Shown here one piece after another: positions 26,335 to 34,829 of a stretch of 64,000 nucleotides of DNA. This DNA is from an uncultured Bacteroidota bacterium (GTDB lineage Bacteria > Bacteroidota > Bacteroidia > Flavobacteriales > Flavobacteriaceae). The notes beneath the pieces are model-generated. The model searched no databases. It had not been told where the DNA came from and saw only the letters and a list, made by a program, of their open reading frames with translations. How positions within the stretch are numbered: the first letter of the stretch is position 1; the number at the start of each line of letters is the position of its first letter. The stretch covers positions 1 through 64,000 of the forward strand of contig CACASE010000003.1 in the NCBI GenBank assembly GCA_902535165.1, in the 5' to 3' direction. The translations under genes and the position numbers were made by a program.

Positions 26335-27377
26335 CTTAAATAAAAGTCAAAAGACTCTTTAATTAAATTTTCAGAAACCTCTACATCAATTTTAACAATT
26401 CCTAAGTCTTTTAATAGTACAAACTTTAATTTATCCAAATAATTTTTTTTATCAAAACTCATAAGCTTAATAATTTCTTCATAGTTTTCGTGTTGTAGAT
26501 TTACTTTAGGAAAGATTCTTAGCAAATGATTTTTAATTTTTTTAACTAATTCGAGATTTAGATTAAATATTTTATTTGATATGAAGGATTCGCAAATCAT
26601 TCCAATTGCAATTGCTTCACCATGCGTTAGCTTGTTTACTTTATTTAAAAAGTAGGATTCAAGTGCATGTCCAATTGTATGTCCAAAATTCAAATTTTTT
26701 CTTATGTTCTGTTCAAATTTATCATCCAAAACAATTTTATTTTTAATCTCAATTGAATTATTTATAATTTCTTCGTTAAAATAGAGTTGATTATTTTCCA
26801 AAAGTAGATTAAAAATTGAAGCTGAAATTAGACTGTGCTTAAATATTTCAGCATACCCACTTTTAACCTCTCTTTCACTAAGCGTTTCAAGATATTGCTC
26901 ATCAATTATTACAAGTTTAGGATCTGCAAAGGTTCCAATTTGATTTTTTAAATTATTGAAATTAATTCCAGTTTTACTTCCTACTGAAGCATCAACCATT
27001 GACAAAAGAGTTGTTGGTATATTAATAAAATCAAGTCCTCTTTTAAATGTGTTGGCAGCAAAACCGCCCATATCAGTAATTACTCCTCCTCCTAGATTAA
27101 TTAAAAGACTTTTTCTATCCAAACTTTGAGTTGTCATATCATTCCAAATCTTGGTAACAGTACCAAGATTTTTAAATTCTTCTCCTGAATTAATTTTTAT
27201 AATTGATATTTCTTTATTAATTATTTGTTTGAAAATATCTAAACAAAATTTTTCAGTATTATCATCAACCAATACTGATACTTTTGAATATTTATTATTT
27301 TCAATAAGTGTGTTTAAAAGGGAATACCCAGATTGCCCAAAAGCTATTTTATATGTTTTTGTATTGATTTCTTTCAC
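26331..27377 (-). CDS. aroB: 3-dehydroquinate synthase
   Basis: Second shikimate-pathway step, converting DAHP to 3-dehydroquinate; NAD and divalent-metal dependent. Conserved blocks: NLGGGVITDMGGFAANTFKRG (NAD region), PTTLLSMVDASVGSKTGIN, KNQIGTFADPK, and metal ligands in KSGYAEIFKH, NFGHTIGHALE and LTHGEAIAIGM. Length 348 aa is normal. It begins with GTG at 27377. Convergent with ppc; divergent from proline dehydrogenase. Confidence 0.95.
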   Translation of the reverse strand: MKEINTKTYKIAFGQSGYSLLNTLIENNKYSKVSVLVDDNTEKFCLDIFKQIINKEISIIKINSGEEFKNLGTVTKIWNDMTTQSLDRKSLLINLGGGVITDMGGFAANTFKRGLDFINIPTTLLSMVDASVGSKTGINFNNLKNQIGTFADPKLVIIDEQYLETLSEREVKSGYAEIFKHSLISASIFNLLLENNQLYFNEEIINNSIEIKNKIVLDDKFEQNIRKNLNFGHTIGHALESYFLNKVNKLTHGEAIAIGMICESFISNKIFNLNLELVKKIKNHLLRIFPKVNLQHENYEEIIKLMSFDKKNYLDKLKFVLLKDLGIVKIDVEVSENLIKESFDFYLS

Positions 27378-27447
27378 CTTTAAAAATGAGTATGCAAATT
27401 AACAACATTTTAAAAAAACAGCATATATTAGATTAATTATTTAATAA

Positions 27448-28617
27448 ATGAATAAATCTCTTTTTGAAAATACTGAGGTTGCATTTAAAATGAAAAAAAA
27501 TTTTCATTTATATAATGCAATCTTTCTTTTTAATATAATCACAAAGAAAATTTTAGTAGGAATTTTGACCAATTTGACAATAACAATGCTAAAATTTAGG
27601 TTACCTATTAAGTGGATTTTAAAAGGAACTATTTATAAACATTTTTGTGGGGGAATACATATTGCTGAATGTAAAAAAATAATTTCTGATATGTATAAAA
27701 TGAACGTGTGTTCAATTCTTGACTACTCAGTTGAAGGCTTAAATAATGAAAATTCATTTAATAATTCATGCGAAAAAAAAATTGAGATTATTGATATAGT
27801 TTCAGAAAATGATGCTGTTCCTTTCGCTGTTTTTAAACCAACAAGTATTGGAAGGTATGGATTATTTAAAGCAGTTAGTGATGGAAAAAAATTGCTAAAG
27901 GATGAAGAGGATGAGTGGTCTAATGTTGTTACTAGATTCCATAAAATTTGCAATCATGCATTAATTAATAAAACAAAAATTTTAATTGATGCTGAGGAAT
28001 ATGAGGTTCAAAAAGCTATTGATGAACTAGCACTTGAAATGATGAAGTCTTATAATAAAGAATATGTTATTGTTTATAATACTATACAACTTTACAGATG
28101 GGATAGGATTGATTACTTAAATAAATTATTTAAAGATTATTCAAAATCTAAATTTAACTTTGGGTTTAAGTTAGTGAGGGGAGCTTATATGGAAAAGGAG
28201 AGACTTTTAGCTAAAAATGGAAATTATAAATCTCCTATATGCTCATCTAAAAATGAAACTGATTTAAATTTTAATAAAGCAATTGATCTTATGTTTAAAC
28301 ACATAAAAAAAGCTGATTTTTTCATAGCAACTCATAATGAGTTTTCAAATTATAAAGTTATCGATCTCATGAAAAAAAATGAGATAAAAAACAATAGTGA
28401 TAAGATTTGGTTCGGTCAGCTTTATGGCATGAGTGATAACATCACTTTTAATTTAGCTAGTGAGGGATATAATGTTGCAAAAATACTACCCTTTGGTCCA
28501 GTTGAAAATTTAGTACCTTACTTAATAAGAAGAGCACAAGAAAATTCTTCATTCCAAGGTCAATCAAGTAGAGAGTTGTCTCTCCTAAAAAAGGAATTAA
28601 TTAGAAGAAGTTCTTAA
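27448..28617 (+). CDS. proline dehydrogenase (monofunctional PutA/ProDH domain)
   Basis: FAD enzyme oxidising proline to pyrroline-5-carboxylate, at the membrane face. The 389-aa (beta/alpha)8 barrel shows family blocks FKPTSIGRYGLF, NTIQLYRWDRIDYL, GFKLVRGAYMEKER, FIATHNEFSNY and FGQLYGMSDNI. The C-terminal YLIRRAQENSS carries the substrate-binding RxxxR-like Arg pair. The P5C dehydrogenase is not encoded nearby. The 3' end overlaps the convergent gene by 21 bp. Confidence 0.9.
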   Translation: MNKSLFENTEVAFKMKKNFHLYNAIFLFNIITKKILVGILTNLTITMLKFRLPIKWILKGTIYKHFCGGIHIAECKKIISDMYKMNVCSILDYSVEGLNNENSFNNSCEKKIEIIDIVSENDAVPFAVFKPTSIGRYGLFKAVSDGKKLLKDEEDEWSNVVTRFHKICNHALINKTKILIDAEEYEVQKAIDELALEMMKSYNKEYVIVYNTIQLYRWDRIDYLNKLFKDYSKSKFNFGFKLVRGAYMEKERLLAKNGNYKSPICSSKNETDLNFNKAIDLMFKHIKKADFFIATHNEFSNYKVIDLMKKNEIKNNSDKIWFGQLYGMSDNITFNLASEGYNVAKILPFGPVENLVPYLIRRAQENSSFQGQSSRELSLLKKELIRRSS

Positions 28618-28947
28618 ATCAGTATAATACACCTTGTTTTCACAGTTTGTAGCATTAAAATAAAATTTAGTAGATCCTTTTTTTTGATTTAATAAATATA
28701 TGTTACAGGAATCATTACCAATAATACTTTTTGAAAATTCAATTTTTGAATTTTTTAAAATATTAATGGTATCGAATGAATAAAAAGAATAATCAAAATG
28801 CCATTCTTTTTTTTTAAAATCTCCTAAAACTCTATCGTTTGGAAGATAATTAAATTCAGTATCCTTTTGCTGTATAATAAAAATTGTTATCATTAGACCT
28901 AGTAAAAAACCAAAGAAATAGTAAATCAATCTTTTTTTAAATTTCAT
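28597..28947 (-). CDS. small membrane-anchored protein of unknown function
   Basis: 116-aa protein with one N-terminal membrane span (about 8-26: IYYFFGFLLGLMITIFII) preceded by KFKKR, so probably an inner-membrane protein with a periplasmic domain of about 85 residues. Two Cys, in NDSCNIYLL and NATNCENK, could form a disulfide. The gene order after tsaE and a motif like PNDRVLG resemble a flavobacterial family I recall as DUF4258, but I am not sure. The start overlaps the end of tsaE by 11 bp, so the genes are probably co-translated. Confidence 0.65.
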   Translation of the reverse strand: MKFKKRLIYYFFGFLLGLMITIFIIQQKDTEFNYLPNDRVLGDFKKKEWHFDYSFYSFDTINILKNSKIEFSKSIIGNDSCNIYLLNQKKGSTKFYFNATNCENKVYYTDLRTSSN

Positions 28948-29353
28948 AATTTTTAATTTCTAATGTTCTTTTTTTACTGTCATCAATTTTGATTTTGATA
29001 TGAGAATAAGGGTACTCAAAATATTCAATTATTTTTTTTGGCCACTCAATAAAAATCCATTTTTTTTCATTGATAATATCAAAAAAACCGATTTCATTTA
29101 AATCTAAAATATTATCAATTCGATACAGATCAGCATGATAGATTTTTTCATTATTGGATTCATATATATTAAGTATTGGAAATGTCGGACTTGAAATATT
29201 GTCTTTTGAACCAATTTTCATACTAATATTCTTGATTAAAGTTGTTTTTCCAGAACCCAAATCACCATCAAATAATACTGTCTTTGATTTTATATTTTTA
29301 AGTATAAAATCTGATGCATAATGAATTTCTTTTAAATGGTATGAAAAAATCAT
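28937..29353 (-). CDS. tsaE: tRNA t6A37 biosynthesis ATPase TsaE
   Basis: ATPase of the TsaBDE complex that installs threonylcarbamoyl on A37 of ANN-decoding tRNAs. The Walker A is DGDLGSGKTTLI (about 29-40). It is followed by the family motif SPTFPILNIYE (switch) and YHADLYRI, with the FIEWP block near 105. At 138 aa the length is normal. Divergent from lpxD across a 72-bp gap with a short inverted repeat. Confidence 0.93.
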   Translation of the reverse strand: MIFSYHLKEIHYASDFILKNIKSKTVLFDGDLGSGKTTLIKNISMKIGSKDNISSPTFPILNIYESNNEKIYHADLYRIDNILDLNEIGFFDIINEKKWIFIEWPKKIIEYFEYPYSHIKIKIDDSKKRTLEIKNYEI

Positions 29354-29373
29354 TTAATTTTTGTCAAATACAA

Positions 29374-29388
29374 AGGAAAGACTTTCCT
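29374..29388. repeat. 7-1-7 inverted repeat between tsaE and lpxD
   Basis: AGGAAAG-A-CTTTCCT is a perfect inverted repeat centred in the short gap between divergent tsaE and lpxD. It has no T-run and is too short to be a good terminator. It could be an operator, or chance. Confidence 0.3.
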
Positions 29389-29412
29389 CAGAAAATAATA
29401 AATTAATTTTCA

Positions 29413-29420
29413 TATTTTTG
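29413..29420 (+). promoter_or_regulatory. -7 type promoter box (TATTTTTG) of the lpxD operon
   Basis: TATTTTTG matches TAnnTTTG and ends only 5 nt before the lpxD ATG at 29426. If used, the transcript would start at or near the start codon. Confidence 0.5.
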
Positions 29421-29425
29421 CCGAC

Positions 29426-30451
29426 ATGGAATTAAAGGCATTTGAAGTTGCTAAATTAATTAATGGTGTCGTTGATGGAGATAATAATTCTACAATAAAT
29501 AAGCTTTCTAAAATTGAAAGTGGAGACAAAAATTCATTATCATTTTTAGGGAATTCCAAATACAATGATTTTTTATACAAATCATCTGCTTCAATTGTGA
29601 TTGTTAAAAAAAATTTTGAATTAAAAGAACCCGTAAAGCCAACATTGATCAGGGTAGATGATCCAAACCTTGCATTTTCAGTTCTTCTTGAATATTTTAA
29701 TAATCAACAAATTTCAAAAACAGGAATAGATAAAGATTCAAGCTTAGGTGAAAATGTCAACTGCGGTAATGATGTTTACATAGGAAAATTTTCTGTTATT
29801 GAAAGTAATGTAAACATAGGACAAAATGTCAAAATTCATCCTCATGTTTACATTGCTGATAATGTAACCGTTGGAGATAATTGTATAATTTATCCTGGTG
29901 TTAAAATTTATAGAAATACAGTGCTTGGTAAAAATTGTATTATTCACTCAGGAACTGTTATTGGTTCGGATGGATTTGGCTTTAACAAAGATTCAAATGG
30001 TAATAATTTGAAAGTAATACATAATGGAAATGTGACTATTGAAGATGATGTCGAAATTGGATCTAATTGTACAATTGATAGAGCTACCCTTGGTTCTACC
30101 ATATTAAGATCTGGAGTTAAAATTGATAATCTTGTTCAAATAGCTCATAATGTGATTGTTGGAAGTAATACTTGTATTGCTGCCCAAGTTGGTATTGCTG
30201 GATCAACCACAATCGGAAAAGATTGTTTAATCGGAGGACAAGCAGGCATTGCTGGCCACCTAAAGATTGGTGATAGGGTACAAATGCAGGCAAAATCTGG
30301 AGTACTAAAAAATATTGATGATGACTCTGTAATAATGGGTTATCCTGCTATTAGCTATAGGGATTATAACAAATCATATGTTCATTTTAAAAATTTACCC
30401 AAAATCATGAATTTCATAAATAAGTTGATGAAAAAAAGCAATGAACAATAA
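29426..30451 (+). CDS. lpxD: UDP-3-O-(3-hydroxyacyl)glucosamine N-acyltransferase
   Basis: Third step of lipid A synthesis: adds the N-linked 3-hydroxyacyl chain from acyl-ACP. N-terminal uridine-binding domain (about 1-100) with FLGNSKYNDFLYKSSASIVIV. A left-handed beta-helix of hexapeptide repeats follows (about 105-310: CGNDVYIGKFSVIES, IGQNVKIHPHVYI...). The catalytic His lies in VQIAHNVIVGSNTCIAAQ. At 341 aa the length is normal. First gene of the operon lpxD-lpxC/fabZ-lpxA-efp-sucD-fabG-prohibitin. It overlaps lpxC by 11 bp. Confidence 0.95.
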   Translation: MELKAFEVAKLINGVVDGDNNSTINKLSKIESGDKNSLSFLGNSKYNDFLYKSSASIVIVKKNFELKEPVKPTLIRVDDPNLAFSVLLEYFNNQQISKTGIDKDSSLGENVNCGNDVYIGKFSVIESNVNIGQNVKIHPHVYIADNVTVGDNCIIYPGVKIYRNTVLGKNCIIHSGTVIGSDGFGFNKDSNGNNLKVIHNGNVTIEDDVEIGSNCTIDRATLGSTILRSGVKIDNLVQIAHNVIVGSNTCIAAQVGIAGSTTIGKDCLIGGQAGIAGHLKIGDRVQMQAKSGVLKNIDDDSVIMGYPAISYRDYNKSYVHFKNLPKIMNFINKLMKKSNEQ

Positions 30452-31460
30452 ACAAACAACAATAAAAGATTCTGTTTCACTAGAGGGTGTAGGAATTCAC
30501 ACTGGAAAAGATGTTAAACTTACTTTTCATCCTGCAAAAGAAAATACAGGATATGTATTTAAAAGAGTTGATTTGGATGATGAACCTGAAATAGAGGCTC
30601 TTGCAAAATATGTTGTTAACACACAAAGAGGAACAACCCTTGAGAAAGATGGTGTTAAATTAAAAACTACTGAACATGTCCTAGCAGCTTTAGTAGGTTT
30701 GGAAATTGACAACATTTTAATTGAAATTAATGCTGAAGAGCCTCCTATTATGGATGGATCTTCAAAATTCTTTGTTGATGCACTTGAAAAAGCGGGTTTA
30801 AAGGAATTATGTAGCTTACGTAACGAGTATATAGTAAAAGATGTTATTTCGTTCAATGACCCTGAGTCAGGTAGTGAAATTACTCTTATTCCCTCTGAAA
30901 AATACCAGATAACAACAATGGTTGACTATGAGACTAAGGTTTTAGGCACTCAAAATGCAACTCTTACAAAATTATCCGAATTTAAGGATGAGTTTTCAAA
31001 TGCCAGAACGTTTAGTTTTCTACATGAAATTGAAATGCTTTTAGAAAATAACTTGATAAAAGGTGGTGATCTTAATAATGCTATTGTTTATGTAGATAAG
31101 AAGATTTCCGAAAATACAATGGAAAAGTTAAAAAAAGCTTTTAATAAAGATAAAGTTTCAGTGAAATCTAACGGTATTTTAGATAATTTGAATTTACATT
31201 ATCAAAATGAAGCTGCAAGACACAAGCTATTAGATGTTTTAGGTGACCTAGCATTAATTGGTAAAAGAATTAAAGGAAAGGTTATAGCAAAAAAACCTGG
31301 TCATTTCATCAATACACAATTTGCTAAAAAAGTAAGTAGAATCATTGAAAAAGAGGAAAGATTAAATATGAAAAAACTAGAATATAATAAAAAGGCTATA
31401 ATGGATGCGGATCAAATTATGAATATTTTACCACATCGTCCCCCCTTTTCTTTTTATTGA
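30441..31460 (+). CDS. lpxC: LpxC part of a bifunctional LpxC/FabZ protein, frame-broken at the junction
   Basis: Zinc UDP-3-O-acyl-N-acetylglucosamine deacetylase, the committed lipid A step. Zinc ligands His79 (TTEHVLAAL), His261 and Asp265 (HKLLDVLGD), and the general-acid His288 (KPGHF) are all present. In Bacteroidota, LpxC is usually fused to FabZ. Here the frame runs through the linker into the first FabZ residues (ILPHRPPF) and then stops at 31458-31460 after SFY. The FabZ sequence continues in the +1 frame. Removing one base from the CCCCCCTTTT run at 31440-31449 would restore a 462-aa fusion of the expected size. This may be a real mutation, a frameshift signal or a sequence error. 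Confidence 0.93.
   Translation: MNNKQTTIKDSVSLEGVGIHTGKDVKLTFHPAKENTGYVFKRVDLDDEPEIEALAKYVVNTQRGTTLEKDGVKLKTTEHVLAALVGLEIDNILIEINAEEPPIMDGSSKFFVDALEKAGLKELCSLRNEYIVKDVISFNDPESGSEITLIPSEKYQITTMVDYETKVLGTQNATLTKLSEFKDEFSNARTFSFLHEIEMLLENNLIKGGDLNNAIVYVDKKISENTMEKLKKAFNKDKVSVKSNGILDNLNLHYQNEAARHKLLDVLGDLALIGKRIKGKVIAKKPGHFINTQFAKKVSRIIEKEERLNMKKLEYNKKAIMDADQIMNILPHRPPFSFY
31440..31449 (+). other. frame break in a CCCCCCTTTT run inside lpxC/fabZ
   Basis: The lpxC frame reads CGT CCC CCC TTT TCT TTT TAT TGA. Dropping one C or one T gives Arg-Pro-Pro-Phe-Leu-Phe-Ile-Asp, the normal FabZ N-terminal motif. The run is a C6T4 homopolymer pair, prone to slippage in sequencing, replication, transcription or translation. 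CCC-C is also a known type of +1 shift-prone Pro codon context. Confidence 0.85.
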
Positions 31461-31830
31461 TAAAATTCTAAAAATTAGTGATAACGCAATAACAGGTTTA
31501 AAATATGTTTCACCAGATGAGCCCTATTTCAAAGGTCACTTCCCAGGTAGACCTGTTATGCCAGGGGTTTTGCAAATTGAAGCTATGGCACAGGTAGGTG
31601 GTGTTTTGGTTCTTAGTACATTCCCAGATCCAGAAAATTATTTAACTTTTTTTGGAAGAATAGAAAATGCTAAATTTAAAAGACCTGTAGAACCAGGAGA
31701 TACTCTTATATTTGAGCTTGAGTTACTGTCACCAATTAGAAGAGGTATTAGTCATATGATAGCTAGAGCTTACGTTGATGGGGAATTAACAACTGAAGCT
31801 GAAATGAAAGCAAAAATTGTAAAAAAATAG
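31444..31830 (+). CDS. fabZ: FabZ domain, (3R)-hydroxyacyl-ACP dehydratase, continuing lpxC in the +1 frame
   Basis: Hotdog-fold dehydratase of fatty acid elongation, normally the C-terminal half of the LpxC/FabZ fusion. In this frame the sequence is complete: IDKILKISDNAITGLKYVS, then the active-site block FKGHFPGRPVMPG (catalytic His codon 31537-31539), then VLQIEAMAQ with the catalytic Glu, and a normal end. There is no ATG, GTG or TTG in frame between the preceding stop (31420-31422) and the ATG at 31558. The ATG at 31558 lies after the catalytic His, so independent initiation would give an inactive fragment. Function requires joining to the lpxC frame. Confidence 0.88.
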   Translation, partial: PFLFIDKILKISDNAITGLKYVSPDEPYFKGHFPGRPVMPGVLQIEAMAQVGGVLVLSTFPDPENYLTFFGRIENAKFKRPVEPGDTLIFELELLSPIRRGISHMIARAYVDGELTTEAEMKAKIVKK

Positions 31831-31834
31831 ATTA

Positions 31835-32617
31835 ATGAATCAACCATTATCATACGTTCATCCTGCAGCTAAAATCGCTAAAACAGTCGTAATTGAGCCA
31901 TTTACAACCATTGGTAAAGATGTAGTAATCGGAGAGGGTACATGGATTGGTTCGAATGTTACGATTATGGAAGGTGCAAGAATTGGAAAAAATTGTTCCA
32001 TATATCCCGGAGCTGTTATTTCTGGTGTTCCACAAGATTTGAAATTTAAGGGAGAGGAAACAACTGCAGTGATTGGAGATAATACTGTGATTAGAGAATG
32101 TGTCACCATTAACAGAGGAACCAACTGGAGAAAAAAGACGAAAATTGGAAAAAATTGTTTAATTATGGCTTATTCACATATTGCCCATGACTGTAAAGTG
32201 GGGGATAACTGTATTTTTTCAAATAATTCTACACTAGCAGGTCATGTCACTGTAGGTGATTATGTTACATTAGCTGGTATGGTTGCAGTTCATCAGTTTT
32301 GTAATATTGGTAGACATGCATTTATTGCCGGTGGATCATTAGTAAGGAAGGATATACCTCCATTCGTTAAAGCTGCTAGAGAACCTTTGTCCTATGTTGG
32401 TATCAATTCTGTTGGATTAAGAAGAAGAGGTTTTTCCTCAGAAAAAATCAGAGAAATTCAAAATATATATAGAATTCTTTATCAAAAGAAATTTAATAAT
32501 ACCCAAGCTATTAATATTATTGAAGCAGAAGTTGAGGCAACATCTGACAGAGATGAAATATTAGTTTTTATCAAAGATTCTCAAAGAGGAATCATGAAAG
32601 GATATATTCAAAATTAA
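31835..32617 (+). CDS. lpxA: acyl-ACP--UDP-N-acetylglucosamine O-acyltransferase
   Basis: First step of lipid A synthesis. 260-aa left-handed beta-helix protein with hexapeptide repeats from residue 10, the SGVPQDLKFKGEET loop, catalytic His in MAYSHIAHDC, and the C-terminal helical domain with GLRRRGFSSEKIREI. The normal start is MNQPLSYVHPAAKIA. It lies 4 bp after the fabZ stop, inside the lipid A operon. Confidence 0.96.
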   Translation: MNQPLSYVHPAAKIAKTVVIEPFTTIGKDVVIGEGTWIGSNVTIMEGARIGKNCSIYPGAVISGVPQDLKFKGEETTAVIGDNTVIRECVTINRGTNWRKKTKIGKNCLIMAYSHIAHDCKVGDNCIFSNNSTLAGHVTVGDYVTLAGMVAVHQFCNIGRHAFIAGGSLVRKDIPPFVKAAREPLSYVGINSVGLRRRGFSSEKIREIQNIYRILYQKKFNNTQAINIIEAEVEATSDRDEILVFIKDSQRGIMKGYIQN

Positions 32618-32620
32618 ATT

Positions 32621-33187
32621 ATGATTACTACCTCAGATATCAGAAAAGGATTATGTATCAGATACTCAAATGATATTTATAAAATTATTGAGTTTTTGCA
32701 TGTTAAACCTGGAAAAGGTCCAGCATTTGTTAGAACTAAATTAAAAAGCGTTTCAACCGGGAAAGTCGTTGACAATACCTTTACATCTGGACACAAGATT
32801 GACGATGTTAGAGTAGAAAATAGAAAATACCAATTCCTGTACAAAGATGGTGAAACCTATCATTTTATGAACAGTGATGATTATAATCAGATTGAAGTAG
32901 ACAAATCACAAATTGAATCAGATATTTTCTTAAAAGAAGGATTAATCGTTACCATAATAGTTAATGCGGATGATTCAAATATTTTATCAGTTGAAATGCC
33001 ACAAAATGTTGTTTTAGAGGTAATTTCATCTGAGCCAGGTGTAAAAGGTAATACTGCAACAAATGCAACAAAAAATGCCAAACTTGAAACTGGAGCTGAA
33101 ATTAATGTACCGTTATTTATTAGCGAAGGAGACAAAGTAAAAGTTGATACAGAAAAACGAGTTTATTTAGAAAGAATTAAACAATAG
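32621..33187 (+). CDS. efp: translation elongation factor P
   Basis: Relieves ribosome stalling at polyproline. 188 aa with the three-beta-barrel layout. The tip loop of domain I is [15 protein letters not shown] with Lys32 at the position modified in other bacteria; no modifying enzyme is seen in the window. The C-terminal domain signature is [30 protein letters not shown]. It starts 3 bp after lpxA, an arrangement typical of Bacteroidota. Confidence 0.97.
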   Translation: MITTSDIRKGLCIRYSNDIYKIIEFLHVKPGKGPAFVRTKLKSVSTGKVVDNTFTSGHKIDDVRVENRKYQFLYKDGETYHFMNSDDYNQIEVDKSQIESDIFLKEGLIVTIIVNADDSNILSVEMPQNVVLEVISSEPGVKGNTATNATKNAKLETGAEINVPLFISEGDKVKVDTEKRVYLERIKQ

Positions 33188-33189
33188 TA

Positions 33190-34062
33190 ATGAGTGTTTT
33201 AGTTAATAATAATTCTAAAGTAGTTGTTCAGGGTTTTACTGGTTCTGAGGGAACATTTCACTCATCACAAATGATTGAATATGGAACAAATATTGTTGGT
33301 GGTGTTACACCTGGTAAGGGTGGTCAATCGCATTTAGATAGGCCAGTATTTAATACAGTTGAGGATGCTGTTAAATCAACAGGTGCAAATACATCAATAA
33401 TTTTTGTCCCTGCTGGATTTGCAGCTGATGCAATAATTGAGTCAGCAGATTCTGGAATTAAAGTGATTGTTTGTATTACAGAGGGTATTCCGATTTCAGA
33501 TATGACTAAAGTCTATAACTATCTAGAAAATAAAGATTGCACATTAATTGGACCGAATTGTCCAGGTATTATAACACCTGATGAAGCGAAGGTTGGTATC
33601 ATGCCAGGTTTTGTCTTTAAAAAGGGTAAGGTTGGCTTGGTTTCTAAGTCAGGTACTTTAACTTATGAAGCAGCTGATCAAATTGTCAAAGAAGGTTTCG
33701 GAATTTCAACAGCAATTGGAATCGGGGGTGACCCAATAATTGGAACGACTGTTGAAGATGCTGTCAAGTTATTTTTTGAAGATGATGAAACAGATTGTAT
33801 TGTTATGATTGGTGAAATTGGAGGTCAACTTGAAAATAATGCTGCAAAATGGATAAAAAAATCGGATAATAAAAAGCCAGTAATTGGTTTTATTGCTGGT
33901 GAAACTGCTCCAAAAGGAAGAACAATGGGCCATGCTGGAGCAATAGTGGGAGGAAAAGATGACACAGCAGCAGCAAAAAAATCAATCATGAGGGATTGCG
34001 GAATTCATGTTGTTGATTCACCAGCAGATATTGGTAAATTTGTAAAAAAATATATAAAATAG
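33190..34062 (+). CDS. sucD: succinyl-CoA synthetase alpha subunit
   Basis: TCA-cycle enzyme subunit that binds CoA and carries the phosphohistidine. N-terminal CoA-binding domain with [34 protein letters not shown]. The ligase domain has [10 protein letters not shown] and the phospho-His motif [13 protein letters not shown] near residue 245. 290 aa. The beta subunit sucC is not in the window, so the pair is split in this genome. Directly follows efp with 2 bp between them. Confidence 0.96.
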   Translation: MSVLVNNNSKVVVQGFTGSEGTFHSSQMIEYGTNIVGGVTPGKGGQSHLDRPVFNTVEDAVKSTGANTSIIFVPAGFAADAIIESADSGIKVIVCITEGIPISDMTKVYNYLENKDCTLIGPNCPGIITPDEAKVGIMPGFVFKKGKVGLVSKSGTLTYEAADQIVKEGFGISTAIGIGGDPIIGTTVEDAVKLFFEDDETDCIVMIGEIGGQLENNAAKWIKKSDNKKPVIGFIAGETAPKGRTMGHAGAIVGGKDDTAAAKKSIMRDCGIHVVDSPADIGKFVKKYIK

Positions 34063-34064
34063 TT

Positions 34065-34811
34065 ATGTCTTTGTTAGATAACAAAAATATTTTAATAACA
34101 GGTGGAAGTCGAGGAATCGGAAAATCTATAGTTGAAGTTCTAGTTAAAAATGGCGCAAATGTTGGTTTTACATTCACATCATCAGATATTGCGGCAAATA
34201 ATATTTGTAAAGAATTAAATTCAAAACATACAAAATGTATTGCTTATAAAAGCGATGCTTCAAAATTAGATCATTGTGAAAAGCTAGTTAATAGTTTTCT
34301 TGATGATTTTGAGACCATTGATGTATTAATTAATAATGCAGGAATTACTAAGGACAATTTACTAATGAGAATGTCAGAGGAAGATTTTGACAAAGTAATT
34401 GAAGTAAATCTAAAATCTGTTTTTAATATGACTAAAGCCTGTCAAAGAGTTTTTTTAAAAAACAGACGAGGAAGTATTATTAATATGAGCTCAGTGGTGG
34501 GAGTAAAAGGTAATGCAGGTCAATCAAACTATGCAGCATCTAAATCAGGAATTATTGGTTTTTCTAAATCTATAGCTCAGGAACTAGGATCAAGAAATAT
34601 AAGATGTAATGTCATAGCTCCTGGTTTTATAAAAACAGAAATGACTGACAACTTGTCTGAGTCAATTATTGAGGGTTGGACAGAAAATATTCCCCTCAAG
34701 AGACCTGGTGAATCAATCGATGTAGCAAATTTATGTTTGTTTTTGGCATCAGATTTGTCCAGTTATATTACGGGTCAAGTTATCAATATTGACGGTGGCC
34801 TTTTAACTTAA
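34065..34811 (+). CDS. fabG: 3-oxoacyl-ACP reductase (SDR family)
   Basis: NADPH-dependent ketoreductase of fatty acid elongation. Rossmann motif TGGSRGIG (about 12-19), NNAG (near 90), catalytic Ser in NMSSVVGVKGN, and the YxxxK pair in SNYAASKSG. The C-terminal block SYITGQVINIDGGL is typical of FabG. 248 aa. Its place in the operon with the FabZ domain fits fatty-acid elongation, though generic SDR functions cannot be excluded. Confidence 0.92.
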   Translation: MSLLDNKNILITGGSRGIGKSIVEVLVKNGANVGFTFTSSDIAANNICKELNSKHTKCIAYKSDASKLDHCEKLVNSFLDDFETIDVLINNAGITKDNLLMRMSEEDFDKVIEVNLKSVFNMTKACQRVFLKNRRGSIINMSSVVGVKGNAGQSNYAASKSGIIGFSKSIAQELGSRNIRCNVIAPGFIKTEMTDNLSESIIEGWTENIPLKRPGESIDVANLCLFLASDLSSYITGQVINIDGGLLT

Positions 34812-34829
34812 AATTAATTAAATACATAT

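Noticed and set aside
31558..31830. Independent fabZ gene starting at ATG 31558
   Set aside because: This start lies downstream of the catalytic His and of about 40 residues of the hotdog fold, so the product could not be a working dehydratase.
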